From contig CAWEFA010000060.1 in NCBI GenBank assembly GCA_963808135.1, positions 1 through 18,996 of the forward strand: 18,996 nucleotides of DNA, in the 5' to 3' direction. Source of the DNA: CAWEFA01 sp963808135. GTDB lineage: Bacteria > Bacteroidota > Bacteroidia > Bacteroidales > DTGW01. Positions 6,402 through 12,879 of this stretch are shown here, one piece after another. The translations under genes were made by a program, and so were the position numbers. A model generated the notes under the pieces. That model ran no database searches, was not told the DNA's origin, and saw only the letters and a program-made list of their open reading frames with translations. Every line of letters begins with the position of its first letter. Within the stretch, counting starts at the first letter, position 1.

Positions 6402-7268
6402 TCAATCTTCTTTTTGCTTTCGGTTTATTGGAACTACTCCTGCCATTTCCCCGATAATATTTATCAATTCTGTATCAGTTGGGATTACAATTTTAGCGTT
6501 CTTTTCGAGCGATTTTTCAAGGGCCTCCAGCTTCCTTAATAACTGGGCGTTGCCGACAAAATATTTATCTGCCGCTTCATTAACAAGTTTAATGGCTTCA
6601 GCATCTCCTTCGGCATGCAGTATTTTCGATTGCTTAAAACCTTCAGCTTCTTTAATCTTAGCGCGTTTTATACCATCGGCTACTGTTTCCGCAGCCGTAG
6701 CGGAATCTATGGCCGCAATTTTTTCATTTTCGGCTTTTACCACTTTATTCATTGTTTCCTGCACGTCTTTTGGCGGGTCAATTTCTTTCAATTCAGTCCG
6801 TACAATTTCAATGCCCCAGCTTTGGGTTTCGAGATGCAGGGTTTTATGCAGCTCGGAGTTTATTTTTCCACGTTCGCTGTTAGCGGATTTTAATGTTAAT
6901 GTGCCGATGATATTACGAAGGGTAGTGCGGGCAAGGTTAACAATCTGCCATTTATAATTATTTACATTATACTGCGATCCTTTAACACTTTCTTCATCGT
7001 CTTTCACCTTAAAATAAACCTGGGCGTCAACGCTGGCATTCAGGTTATCGTTGGTGATGATCTCCTGCGGGTCGGCATTTACCATTTGTTCGGTAACATT
7101 CACGAGGTACATGTGTTCAATCACAGGCATTATCCAGTGAAACCCGGGCATGGCAAAACGATGATACTTGCCCAACCTTTCAATCAATCCACGATGCGTT
7201 GGCCTTACAATTCGGATTCCTATTAAAAATATGAACACAACAGGAATTATTAAATACAAATAGTCCAT
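6402..7268 (-). CDS. SPFH/Band 7 (stomatin-like) membrane protein
   Basis: This 288-residue protein is of usual stomatin/slipin length. An N-terminal membrane segment (about residues 3-21) is followed by RPTHRGLIERLGKYHRFAMPGFHWIMP, the entry to the SPFH domain (about 22-180), then a charged Ala/Glu-rich helix (about 180-230, KAENEKIAAIDSATAAE) and a C-terminal tail. Such proteins form large membrane-bound rings linked to lipid microdomains and to quality control of membrane proteins. The usual NfeD-type partner is not adjacent; the gene stands alone. ATG 7268 is preceded at a good distance by AAAGGAAAT, a clear ribosome-binding site. An intrinsic terminator follows directly. Confidence 0.9.
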   Translation of the reverse strand: MDYLYLIIPVVFIFLIGIRIVRPTHRGLIERLGKYHRFAMPGFHWIMPVIEHMYLVNVTEQMVNADPQEIITNDNLNASVDAQVYFKVKDDEESVKGSQYNVNNYKWQIVNLARTTLRNIIGTLTLKSANSERGKINSELHKTLHLETQSWGIEIVRTELKEIDPPKDVQETMNKVVKAENEKIAAIDSATAAETVADGIKRAKIKEAEGFKQSKILHAEGDAEAIKLVNEAADKYFVGNAQLLRKLEALEKSLEKNAKIVIPTDTELINIIGEMAGVVPINRKQKED

Positions 7269-7352
7269 TTCAATTTCCTTTCTTTTAATTAGTGAATAAT
7301 TTACTATAAGTTGAAATATTTGACCAAAAATAATTAAAATGCCGATTTAAAG

Positions 7353-7393
7353 CATTATACAATTTGACAAAAGAGTTACATTATTCACACATT
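7353..7393. repeat. dispersed repeat shared with 3848-3887
   Basis: CATTATACAATTTGACAAAA followed by GAGTTACATTATTCACACATT resembles the segment TTATACAACTTTGGGAATAA followed by GTTACATAATTCACACATT at about 3849-3887, same orientation. In both places it lies upstream of a minus-strand gene (SPFH and ECF). The rest of 7269-7539 shows no gene I can support. Confidence 0.45.
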
Positions 7394-7539
7394 TATTTCA
7401 AAATTTTCTAAAAGGTACTTGAGCCTATATTCGTCATTAGGAAAAGACCTAATTGCCCATGCTAAAAAACAGTTAGGCTTTGATTGGTTTGGTATAATCC
7501 AAAGAAGGATAAAATTGTTTTTTATTCAAAAGGTTTCAA

Positions 7540-7953
7540 CTAAAATTTCAACCCTACGATTGTAATATCATCAATCTGTTCGCTATTTCCTTTCCAACTA
7601 TTATAGGTTTCAAGAAGCATTTGTTTTTGTATTTGCAGGGGATGCTTGTGATACCTGAGAAGGGTTTCTTTAAATTGCCCCGACTTGAATTTTTTCACAT
7701 CCTGTCCTCCGAATTGATCAATAAACCCATCAGTAAAAAGATAGACCATGTCATTCGGAAGGACTTTAATTTCTTTCAATGAAAAATCAGTTTTCTCTTC
7801 ATAATATGCCAAAGGCATTCTATCGGCTTTATACTCAATAATATTATCATCGCGAATAAGATATAATGGATTATACGCACCTGAATAAAGCATGATGCTA
7901 CTTTGAATATTATAAGAGATAATTGAACCATTCATACCGTCATTGGCTTCCAT
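7540..7953 (-). CDS. C-terminal part of a REC-PP2C (SpoIIE-type) phosphatase, separated by a frameshift
   Basis: This is the 3' portion of the gene that begins at 8734. Residues MEANDGMNGSIISY continue the phosphatase fold. YLFTDGFIDQFGG at about 91-103 and IDDITIVGLKF at the end are the metal-binding Asp motifs of the SpoIIE/PP2C family. It is joined to the upstream piece by removing one T from the run of seven at 7986-7992 (plus strand), which then gives QLREKIIDALGQKGAIMEAN without a break. The internal ATG is therefore not a real start. The whole protein would be about 397 residues. Most likely one intact gene with a homopolymer error. Confidence 0.8.
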   Translation of the reverse strand: MEANDGMNGSIISYNIQSSIMLYSGAYNPLYLIRDDNIIEYKADRMPLAYYEEKTDFSLKEIKVLPNDMVYLFTDGFIDQFGGQDVKKFKSGQFKETLLRYHKHPLQIQKQMLLETYNSWKGNSEQIDDITIVGLKF

Positions 7954-8734
7954 AATAGCGCCTTTTTGCCCCAGCGCATCGATGATTTTTTTCCCTCAAC
8001 TGGTTTAATATTATATCCGGCCTGGTAATACCACCTTTGACAATTATTTCATTTAGCAGCGTACTGCCGAGGATACTCATAAATGCACCAGGAACGCCGT
8101 GCCCGGTGCAATCAAAAACACCAATCAACAGTTCGTCATCCGTTTGATAAAACCAGTAAAAATCGCCACTAACAATATCTTTTGGTATATATAAAACAAA
8201 ATGGTCGACAGGAAAGTCCGCACCTTTCTGAAATGCTTTAAGAACAGCCGTTTGAAGTATTTTCGCATATTGTATACTATCTGTTATCAGCTTGTTCTTG
8301 TTTTTTATTTCAATAAGATTTCTTGTTATTTCCTCTCTTGAGTTTTTAATATCAATTTGAGTTTTTACCCTGGCAATCAGTTCCTTTTGATTAAATGGTT
8401 TTGTTATATAGTCCACTGCGCCTAAATCAAAAGCATGGACAATACTTTCCGCATCGGTATTTGCCGTTAGGAAAATAATAGGAATATCATGCTTTAAAGG
8501 ATCGTTTTTAATTATTTTACATGTTTGGTAACCATCCATACCGGGCATATTAATATCCAGAAGCAACAGGTCAAATTGGGACTTTTCAATCCATTCCAGC
8601 GCGACATTTCCATTCAGTGCAAATTCAACATGAAATCCTTCCTTCTGCAAATAATTTCCAAGAATTTGCAAGTTCCTGGGATTATCGTCCACTATCAGGA
8701 TTGTTGATTCGGATTTTTCATTTTCCATAACCAT
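7940..8734 (-). CDS. response regulator fused to a PP2C/SpoIIE phosphatase domain, N-terminal part
   Basis: The receiver domain spans about residues 10-128: acidic pair DD at 16-17, phospho-acceptor Asp60 in LLLLDINMPGMDG, FLTAN, and ITKPF with the conserved Lys. A short helical linker follows (KNSREEITRNLIEIKNKNKL). Then comes the start of the phosphatase domain, with IVSGDFYW and DCTGHGVPGAFMS, whose Asp residues bind Mn/Mg. RsbU-like proteins of this design remove phosphate from an anti-sigma antagonist or similar partner when their receiver is phosphorylated. After QLREK the frame shifts and ends as NHRCAGAKRRYYGSQ. The gene begins 4 bp after the hybrid kinase stop, so the two are co-transcribed and probably paired. 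The true start could be the third codon (MENEKS). Confidence 0.85.
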   Translation of the reverse strand: MVMENEKSESTILIVDDNPRNLQILGNYLQKEGFHVEFALNGNVALEWIEKSQFDLLLLDINMPGMDGYQTCKIIKNDPLKHDIPIIFLTANTDAESIVHAFDLGAVDYITKPFNQKELIARVKTQIDIKNSREEITRNLIEIKNKNKLITDSIQYAKILQTAVLKAFQKGADFPVDHFVLYIPKDIVSGDFYWFYQTDDELLIGVFDCTGHGVPGAFMSILGSTLLNEIIVKGGITRPDIILNQLREKNHRCAGAKRRYYGSQ

Positions 8735-8738
8735 AATT

Positions 8739-9611
8739 TTAAATGCCTGCCCGGGAATCTTTAAGTTTTTTCAATATAAACTGATATTTTCCTATAAGTG
8801 TCAATATAGATTCAATATTAAAGCTTTCAGCAGCGTTTATTAATTCGTTTCCATATTCTATAATAATTTCAGCATGGTGGGCTTTGCCTAATCCCTCCAA
8901 TTCTTTCCCAAACCCTTTGACTTCCTCAATGGGTTGCCTGTTCTCAAGTTTTTTCCATGTATCGGCTAAATTGGTCTCAAGGGAATGTATCAAACCTGGC
9001 AGGTCGTGAATTTCTTCTGATGTTTTCATGTCCGGCGACAGTTGACCCTGTTCTGGCGCTTTAGTTAATTTATAGGGCAAATAATTCATCAGTTCAATAA
9101 ATAGTTCCGAAACCCGTACCGGTTTTACTAACAAACCGGCGAATTGTTTTTTGAATATTTGTTCTTTCTGGCTTTTCATAACGGAAGCAGAATAGGCAAT
9201 TACCGGAATATGCTTCAGCGATTCATCGCCCTTTATTTTGTTAAGCAACCCGAAACCATCCATATTGGGCATACGGATGTCTGCAATAATAAGATCGGGG
9301 ATTTTCTCTTTTGCCATATCATAAGCCACGTTACCATCTTCGGCTTCTAATACCGTGATATTTGTTTTTTTCAGAACATCTGCCACATACTTACGGTTAT
9401 GCACTACATCATCGGCAATTATAATGGTGGCCTTATCAAATTCAATACTATTGGGATCGAATTGGATTTCTTCTATGCCTTTTTCAAAATCCCTCAAATA
9501 GGCAATCCCGGGTAATTTAATGGTGAAGGTACTTCCTTTATCTCTTTTCGATTGAAGGTGAATGCTCCCGTTCATAAGGCCCAACAGCCGTTTGGTAATG
9601 GTTAGTCCCAA
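8739..9611 (-). CDS. hybrid histidine kinase, C-terminal part (end of HATPase, receiver, Hpt-like tail)
   Basis: The first residues, GLTITKRLLGLMNGSIHLQS and GSTFTIKLPG, are the end of a HATPase_c domain that starts in the frame at 9538-11241. A receiver domain follows (about 59-178): IIIADD, phospho-acceptor Asp in LIIADIRMPNMDG, AYSAS and LLVKPV. The last 90 residues are helical with AHHAEIIIEYGNEL, arranged like the helical domain that follows receivers in many Bacteroidota hybrid kinases; a definite Hpt phospho-histidine cannot be assigned. Joined to the upstream piece by removing one T near 9632-9636 (plus strand). It stops 4 bp before the REC-phosphatase gene. Confidence 0.8.
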   Translation of the reverse strand: MGLTITKRLLGLMNGSIHLQSKRDKGSTFTIKLPGIAYLRDFEKGIEEIQFDPNSIEFDKATIIIADDVVHNRKYVADVLKKTNITVLEAEDGNVAYDMAKEKIPDLIIADIRMPNMDGFGLLNKIKGDESLKHIPVIAYSASVMKSQKEQIFKKQFAGLLVKPVRVSELFIELMNYLPYKLTKAPEQGQLSPDMKTSEEIHDLPGLIHSLETNLADTWKKLENRQPIEEVKGFGKELEGLGKAHHAEIIIEYGNELINAAESFNIESILTLIGKYQFILKKLKDSRAGI

Positions 9612-11241
9612 GCCGGTCCCTTTCCTGGTACTTTTTCCCCTGTTCCTGCGTAAACGCGTTAAAAATTTCTTTCTGTGATTTTTTCGAAACGCCTATACCG
9701 GTGTCTTCTATTTCAATAACCAGGTCGATGGACTCTTCCTTTTTTTCGGGTGTATTGTTTACAGGCTGCGGATTTTCGGAATATACCTTTATTTTGATAT
9801 GTCCTTTTTCAGTAAATTTTATGGCATTTCCTACCATGTTTAGCATAACCTGTCGTAACCGCACTTCATCAACATAAATGCCAGCCGGTGTTCCTGAAGC
9901 TATATCTAAAATAAACACCAATCCTTTTTCTAATATCTTATGTGAGAAAATTTGTTCGAACTCGGAAAAGAATAGATGGGTATCCACAAAACTGAATTCC
10001 AACAGCAGCATGCCGGCTTCAATTTTTGACAAATCAAGGATGTCGTTAATTAAAGTAAGAAGGCTTTTACCACTCGATTTGATAGACTTTACATAGTCTT
10101 TCAGGGTTTTATCTTCCAATGCAAAGCCGAGCAGTTCGGCGTATCCTAAAATAGCATTCATCGGCGTCCTTATTTCATGGCTCATATTGGCCAAGAATTC
10201 ACTCTTGGTTTTGTTTGCCTGCTCGGCTTCTATTTTTGCTTCCTTCAGGTTTTTATTTGCTTCGGAAAGTTGTTTTGTCCTTTCTTCAACCTTTAGTTCA
10301 AGGCATTCATTCATGTTGCGGATGTCTGCCTCGGCTTGTTTGCGTTCGGTTATGTCTTTAACTATCCCATCGTACGAAACAAGGTTTTTATGTGTATCAT
10401 ATACAGGAATGATAGTGCTGCAAATCCATCGTATTTTCCCATCTTTGCGTTTTATGCGGTGCTCAACCGGGGGCAATTCTATTTTTTTTAATATTTTCTG
10501 AAATTCAAGGGTTACCCATTCCCTGTCTTCGGGAACAACCATCTTAACCCACAGATACGGGTCTCTTTTAAATTTTTCGGGAAAATACCCGGTAATGGCC
10601 ATGCAAGCTTCATTATGAATTGTTTCAACAACTTTTCCATCTTTTACTATGGCTGTATACAGATAGTCGGTCAGGCTTTCGGTAATTAGTTTATATCGTT
10701 TTTCGCTTTCTTTAATTTTTTCTTCGGTAAGTTTGCGTTCGGTAATGTCAGCGACACTCGATAAGATATAGTTCTTGTTGTTGATACGAATAAGTTGGGC
10801 TGTGAACAACCCGATCATGGCCCCTCCGTTTTTCTTTTTTAATTTTAACTCATAGTTTACGACTTTCCCGCCATCAAGGAGTACCTTCATCACGCGGTTG
10901 CGGTCTTCCTCGTCAAGCAAATCGTTTATTCTAACTGATGCTCTCATTACAGACTCTTCGCGGGTGAACCCTGACATGGTATAAAAGGCATCGTTGACCT
11001 CAATAAACTTCCCGTCTTCCGGTCGGGCAATGGTAATGGCATAGACAGAGGTCTTAAACGCTATGGAAAATTTCTCTTCGCTCTCTACCAGGGCCTCTTC
11101 TGCCCGCCTGCGTTCGGAGACGTCCCGAATATTGCATTGGATCACATTATGATGATCTACTGTATACACATTGCTGACGAACTCAACATTGATCGGTTTC
11201 CCGTCAGCCGTTTTCAAGCTGCAAATTTTCATAACGGACAT
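9538..11241 (-). CDS. hybrid histidine kinase, middle part (PAS repeats, HisKA, HATPase)
   Basis: The piece begins inside a PAS/PAC region (ICSLKTADGKPINVEFVSN, IRDVSERRRAEEAL). Two further PAS domains follow, at about 50-170 (FSIAFKTSVYAITIARPEDG) and 175-300 (ITESLTDYLYTAIVKDG, PAS_3-like WVKMVVPEDRE). A coiled segment leads to HisKA with SEFLANMSHEIRTPMNAILGY (phospho-acceptor His) and to HATPase_c with MLNMVGNAIKFT (N box) and IEDTGIGVSKK (G1). After FTQEQGK the frame goes wrong and ends in nonsense (KYQERDRLGT...). Dropping one A gives STRKGTGLGLTITKR, the G2 box, which continues in 8739-9611. The start at 11241 is artificial because homology continues into 11204-11893. The merged protein would be about 1,050 residues. 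Confidence 0.85.
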   Translation of the reverse strand: MSVMKICSLKTADGKPINVEFVSNVYTVDHHNVIQCNIRDVSERRRAEEALVESEEKFSIAFKTSVYAITIARPEDGKFIEVNDAFYTMSGFTREESVMRASVRINDLLDEEDRNRVMKVLLDGGKVVNYELKLKKKNGGAMIGLFTAQLIRINNKNYILSSVADITERKLTEEKIKESEKRYKLITESLTDYLYTAIVKDGKVVETIHNEACMAITGYFPEKFKRDPYLWVKMVVPEDREWVTLEFQKILKKIELPPVEHRIKRKDGKIRWICSTIIPVYDTHKNLVSYDGIVKDITERKQAEADIRNMNECLELKVEERTKQLSEANKNLKEAKIEAEQANKTKSEFLANMSHEIRTPMNAILGYAELLGFALEDKTLKDYVKSIKSSGKSLLTLINDILDLSKIEAGMLLLEFSFVDTHLFFSEFEQIFSHKILEKGLVFILDIASGTPAGIYVDEVRLRQVMLNMVGNAIKFTEKGHIKIKVYSENPQPVNNTPEKKEESIDLVIEIEDTGIGVSKKSQKEIFNAFTQEQGKKYQERDRLGTNHYQTAVGPYEREHSPSIEKR

Positions 11242-11893
11242 ATCCCTTCTGTTGTAATTCTATAAATTTATCCTGGTTAGAGGCTATATCTTTAAATAAT
11301 CCGATTTCCCAGATTGCTTTTTCAATAAATTTTTCGCGTGTGTATCCCAACATTTCAACTAAAAATGGATTCACGTCAACAATCTTACCGGTTTCGGCAT
11401 CGAGAATAAGAATCCCATCTTTCGCCGTTTCAAAAAGCCGGCGGTAACGGGTTTCCGAAGCAATCAGAGTTTCCTCCATCAGCCTTTTTGTTTCTTTTTC
11501 CTGTACGATATCAAGCGCCCGTTTTATGGAAAAGGGGAGTCTTTTTAATTTTTCCTTTAAAACATAATCGTCAGCTCCCTGTTTAATGAGTTCAATGGCC
11601 GTTTCCTCACCAATGGTCCCGGAGACGCAGATAAACGGAACACTCTTGCAAATATCATTTCTTAAACGCAACGCCCCGAATGCATCGAAACCGGGTAATT
11701 TGAAATCGGCCAATATAACATCGTATTTATTATTATGTAATGAAGAAACATATTCATTTTCCTTTTCAACGCGGGTTATATTCAAATTATACCCGACATC
11801 GATAAGTTGTTCCCGAATGATTTCAAAGTCCTGTGCCGAGTCCTCAAGGGATAACACATTCAACAATTTACCAGTCGCAATTTTTTCATTCAT
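11204..11893 (-). CDS. hybrid histidine kinase, N-terminal part (receiver plus first PAS)
   Basis: A receiver domain (about residues 11-130) has ED at 17-18, phospho-acceptor Asp63 in VILADFKLPGFDA, CVSGT and DYVLKEKL. It is followed by a PAS domain (ETRYRRLFETAKDGILILDAE, VDVNPFLVEMLGYTREKF). The frame ends after YVRYENLQLENG. A one-base change near 11210-11222 would continue as LKTADGKPINVEF in the next piece, so this is the front of one large REC-PAS-kinase-REC protein. I prefer ATG 11893 (MNEKIATG): AAAGGA lies just upstream and it starts 1 bp after the stop of the preceding regulator. A longer frame to 11923 would overlap that gene. An N-terminal receiver implies that a second kinase controls this one. 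Confidence 0.8.
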   Translation of the reverse strand: MNEKIATGKLLNVLSLEDSAQDFEIIREQLIDVGYNLNITRVEKENEYVSSLHNNKYDVILADFKLPGFDAFGALRLRNDICKSVPFICVSGTIGEETAIELIKQGADDYVLKEKLKRLPFSIKRALDIVQEKETKRLMEETLIASETRYRRLFETAKDGILILDAETGKIVDVNPFLVEMLGYTREKFIEKAIWEIGLFKDIASNQDKFIELQQKGYVRYENLQLENG

Positions 11894-11894
11894 C

Positions 11895-12341
11895 TTATAT
11901 TCCTTTTTGAGGTGGCAATTCATTAAGTAATGCCCAGAATACCCCTATTTGTTTAACAGCGTCAATAAATTTTTTAAAATCCACAGGTTTTACAACGTAA
12001 GCGTTGACCCCAAGCTCATAACTTCTTATCAGGTCTTGTTCCTCGCGGGAAGAAGTAAGCATAACAACCGGGATTGATTTGAATTTATCATCGTTCCTAA
12101 GAGTTTTAAGTACCTCAATTCCATCCATGCGGGGCATTTTAATATCTAAAAGGATTACAGCAGGGTTCCCCTGATTGCGCAGTTTGTATTTGCCTTCGCA
12201 ACGCAGATATTCTATTGCCTCTACGCCGTCTTTAACGGTTACAACAAGATTGGCAAGGTTGTTTTCCGACAAAGCCTCAAGAGTTAATTCAACATCTTTG
12301 GGGCTGTCTTCCGCTAACAGGATTGTTCTTAAGTTGTTCAT
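11895..12341 (-). CDS. single-domain response regulator (Rcp1-like)
   Basis: This is a 148-residue stand-alone receiver. AEDSPKD at 10-16 gives the acidic cluster, AVILLDIKMPRMDGIEVL holds phospho-acceptor Asp66, VMLTSSREEQD carries the Thr/Ser, and AYVVKPVDF the conserved Lys. The 20-residue insert before the phosphorylation site (EYLRCEGKYKLRNQGNPA) is typical of the Rcp1 group that partners phytochrome-like kinases. It has no output domain, so it likely shuttles phosphate or binds a kinase. First gene of the operon with the hybrid kinase (1-bp gap) and the REC-phosphatase. The phytochrome-type kinase at 12880-14661 upstream is a plausible partner. Confidence 0.92.
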   Translation of the reverse strand: MNNLRTILLAEDSPKDVELTLEALSENNLANLVVTVKDGVEAIEYLRCEGKYKLRNQGNPAVILLDIKMPRMDGIEVLKTLRNDDKFKSIPVVMLTSSREEQDLIRSYELGVNAYVVKPVDFKKFIDAVKQIGVFWALLNELPPQKGI

Positions 12342-12349
12342 GATTTTAT

Positions 12350-12355
12350 CTCCTT
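12350..12355 (-). promoter_or_regulatory. strong ribosome-binding site of the response regulator
   Basis: On the minus strand AAGGAG lies 8 bases before ATG 12341. A consensus Shine-Dalgarno is unusual here, where most starts have none, and it fixes this start. Confidence 0.7.
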
Positions 12356-12390
12356 ATTATTAATGTGAATTAAGAGTTAAAATTATTAAT

Positions 12391-12765
12391 CTAAACTGGC
12401 TTTTTCCCCCTTGGAAAAGAGCCTGTCCCGCAAATAAGCGGGAGGGCTGGGGGATTGATTCCTTCTATTAAGATTTCAATGCTTCGAATAACATTTTGCA
12501 AATCACTTTTAACCTGGTGTTCAGTAAACCGCAAAATGAAAAAGCCCAATTTCTTTAATTGATCATCCCTGATTATATCTTCATCATACTTGAATTGATG
12601 GGAATAACCATCTATTTCTATTATCAATTCTATCTTTCGGCAAATAAAATCTACAATGAAATTATCAATTGGAAATTGTCGGTTGAACTGTAATCCTTTC
12701 ATTTTTTTATTTTTTAAAACATTGTTCCAAAGAATAACCTCGCCAATAGTTGAATTATTCCTCAA
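12391..12765 (-). CDS. DUF559 family protein (Vsr/PD-(D/E)XK nuclease-like)
   Basis: This protein is related to very-short-patch-repair endonucleases. The core reads LQFNRQFPIDNFIVDFICRK, then ELIIEIDGYSH (Asp and Glu of the metal site plus His), then RDDQLKKLGFFILRFTE. The usual DUF559 N-terminus is NPxLxxLARxLRNNST; here matching codons (NYNKNLRPLARGLRNN) continue upstream to about 12800 without any ATG or GTG. Only TTG 12765 or other rare codons could start it, so the start may be lost. The last 20 residues (PPALPLICGTGSFPRGKKP) are encoded by repeat-like CCCCCTT/AGGGGG DNA, and a similar palindrome lies upstream. Biological role unknown. Confidence 0.75.
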   Translation of the reverse strand: MRNNSTIGEVILWNNVLKNKKMKGLQFNRQFPIDNFIVDFICRKIELIIEIDGYSHQFKYDEDIIRDDQLKKLGFFILRFTEHQVKSDLQNVIRSIEILIEGINPPALPLICGTGSFPRGKKPV

Positions 12766-12835
12766 TCCACGTGCTAATGGCCTTAAGTTTTTGTTATAAT
12801 TTGTTTCCTGTTTGACAAATCCTTCAATCCCCCTG

Positions 12836-12853
12836 CCCCCTTTTCAAAGGGGG
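12836..12853. repeat. CCCCCTTT palindrome upstream of DUF559
   Basis: CCCCCTTT and AAAGGGGG form a perfect 8-bp inverted repeat around TC. A degenerate version lies at 12408-12460 inside the DUF559 3' end, so the gene is bracketed by similar C-rich/G-rich motifs. Between the kinase stop (12880) and the DUF559 gene it may act as a hairpin in the transcript. Confidence 0.6.
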
Positions 12854-12879
12854 AATTGCCGCCTACAATATTCCAACCC

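Noticed and set aside
7380..7555. Open plus-strand frame reading YSSLGKDLIAHAKKQLGFDWF
   Set aside because: It looks somewhat protein-like, but it has no start codon or family match and runs into the antisense 3' end of the phosphatase gene.
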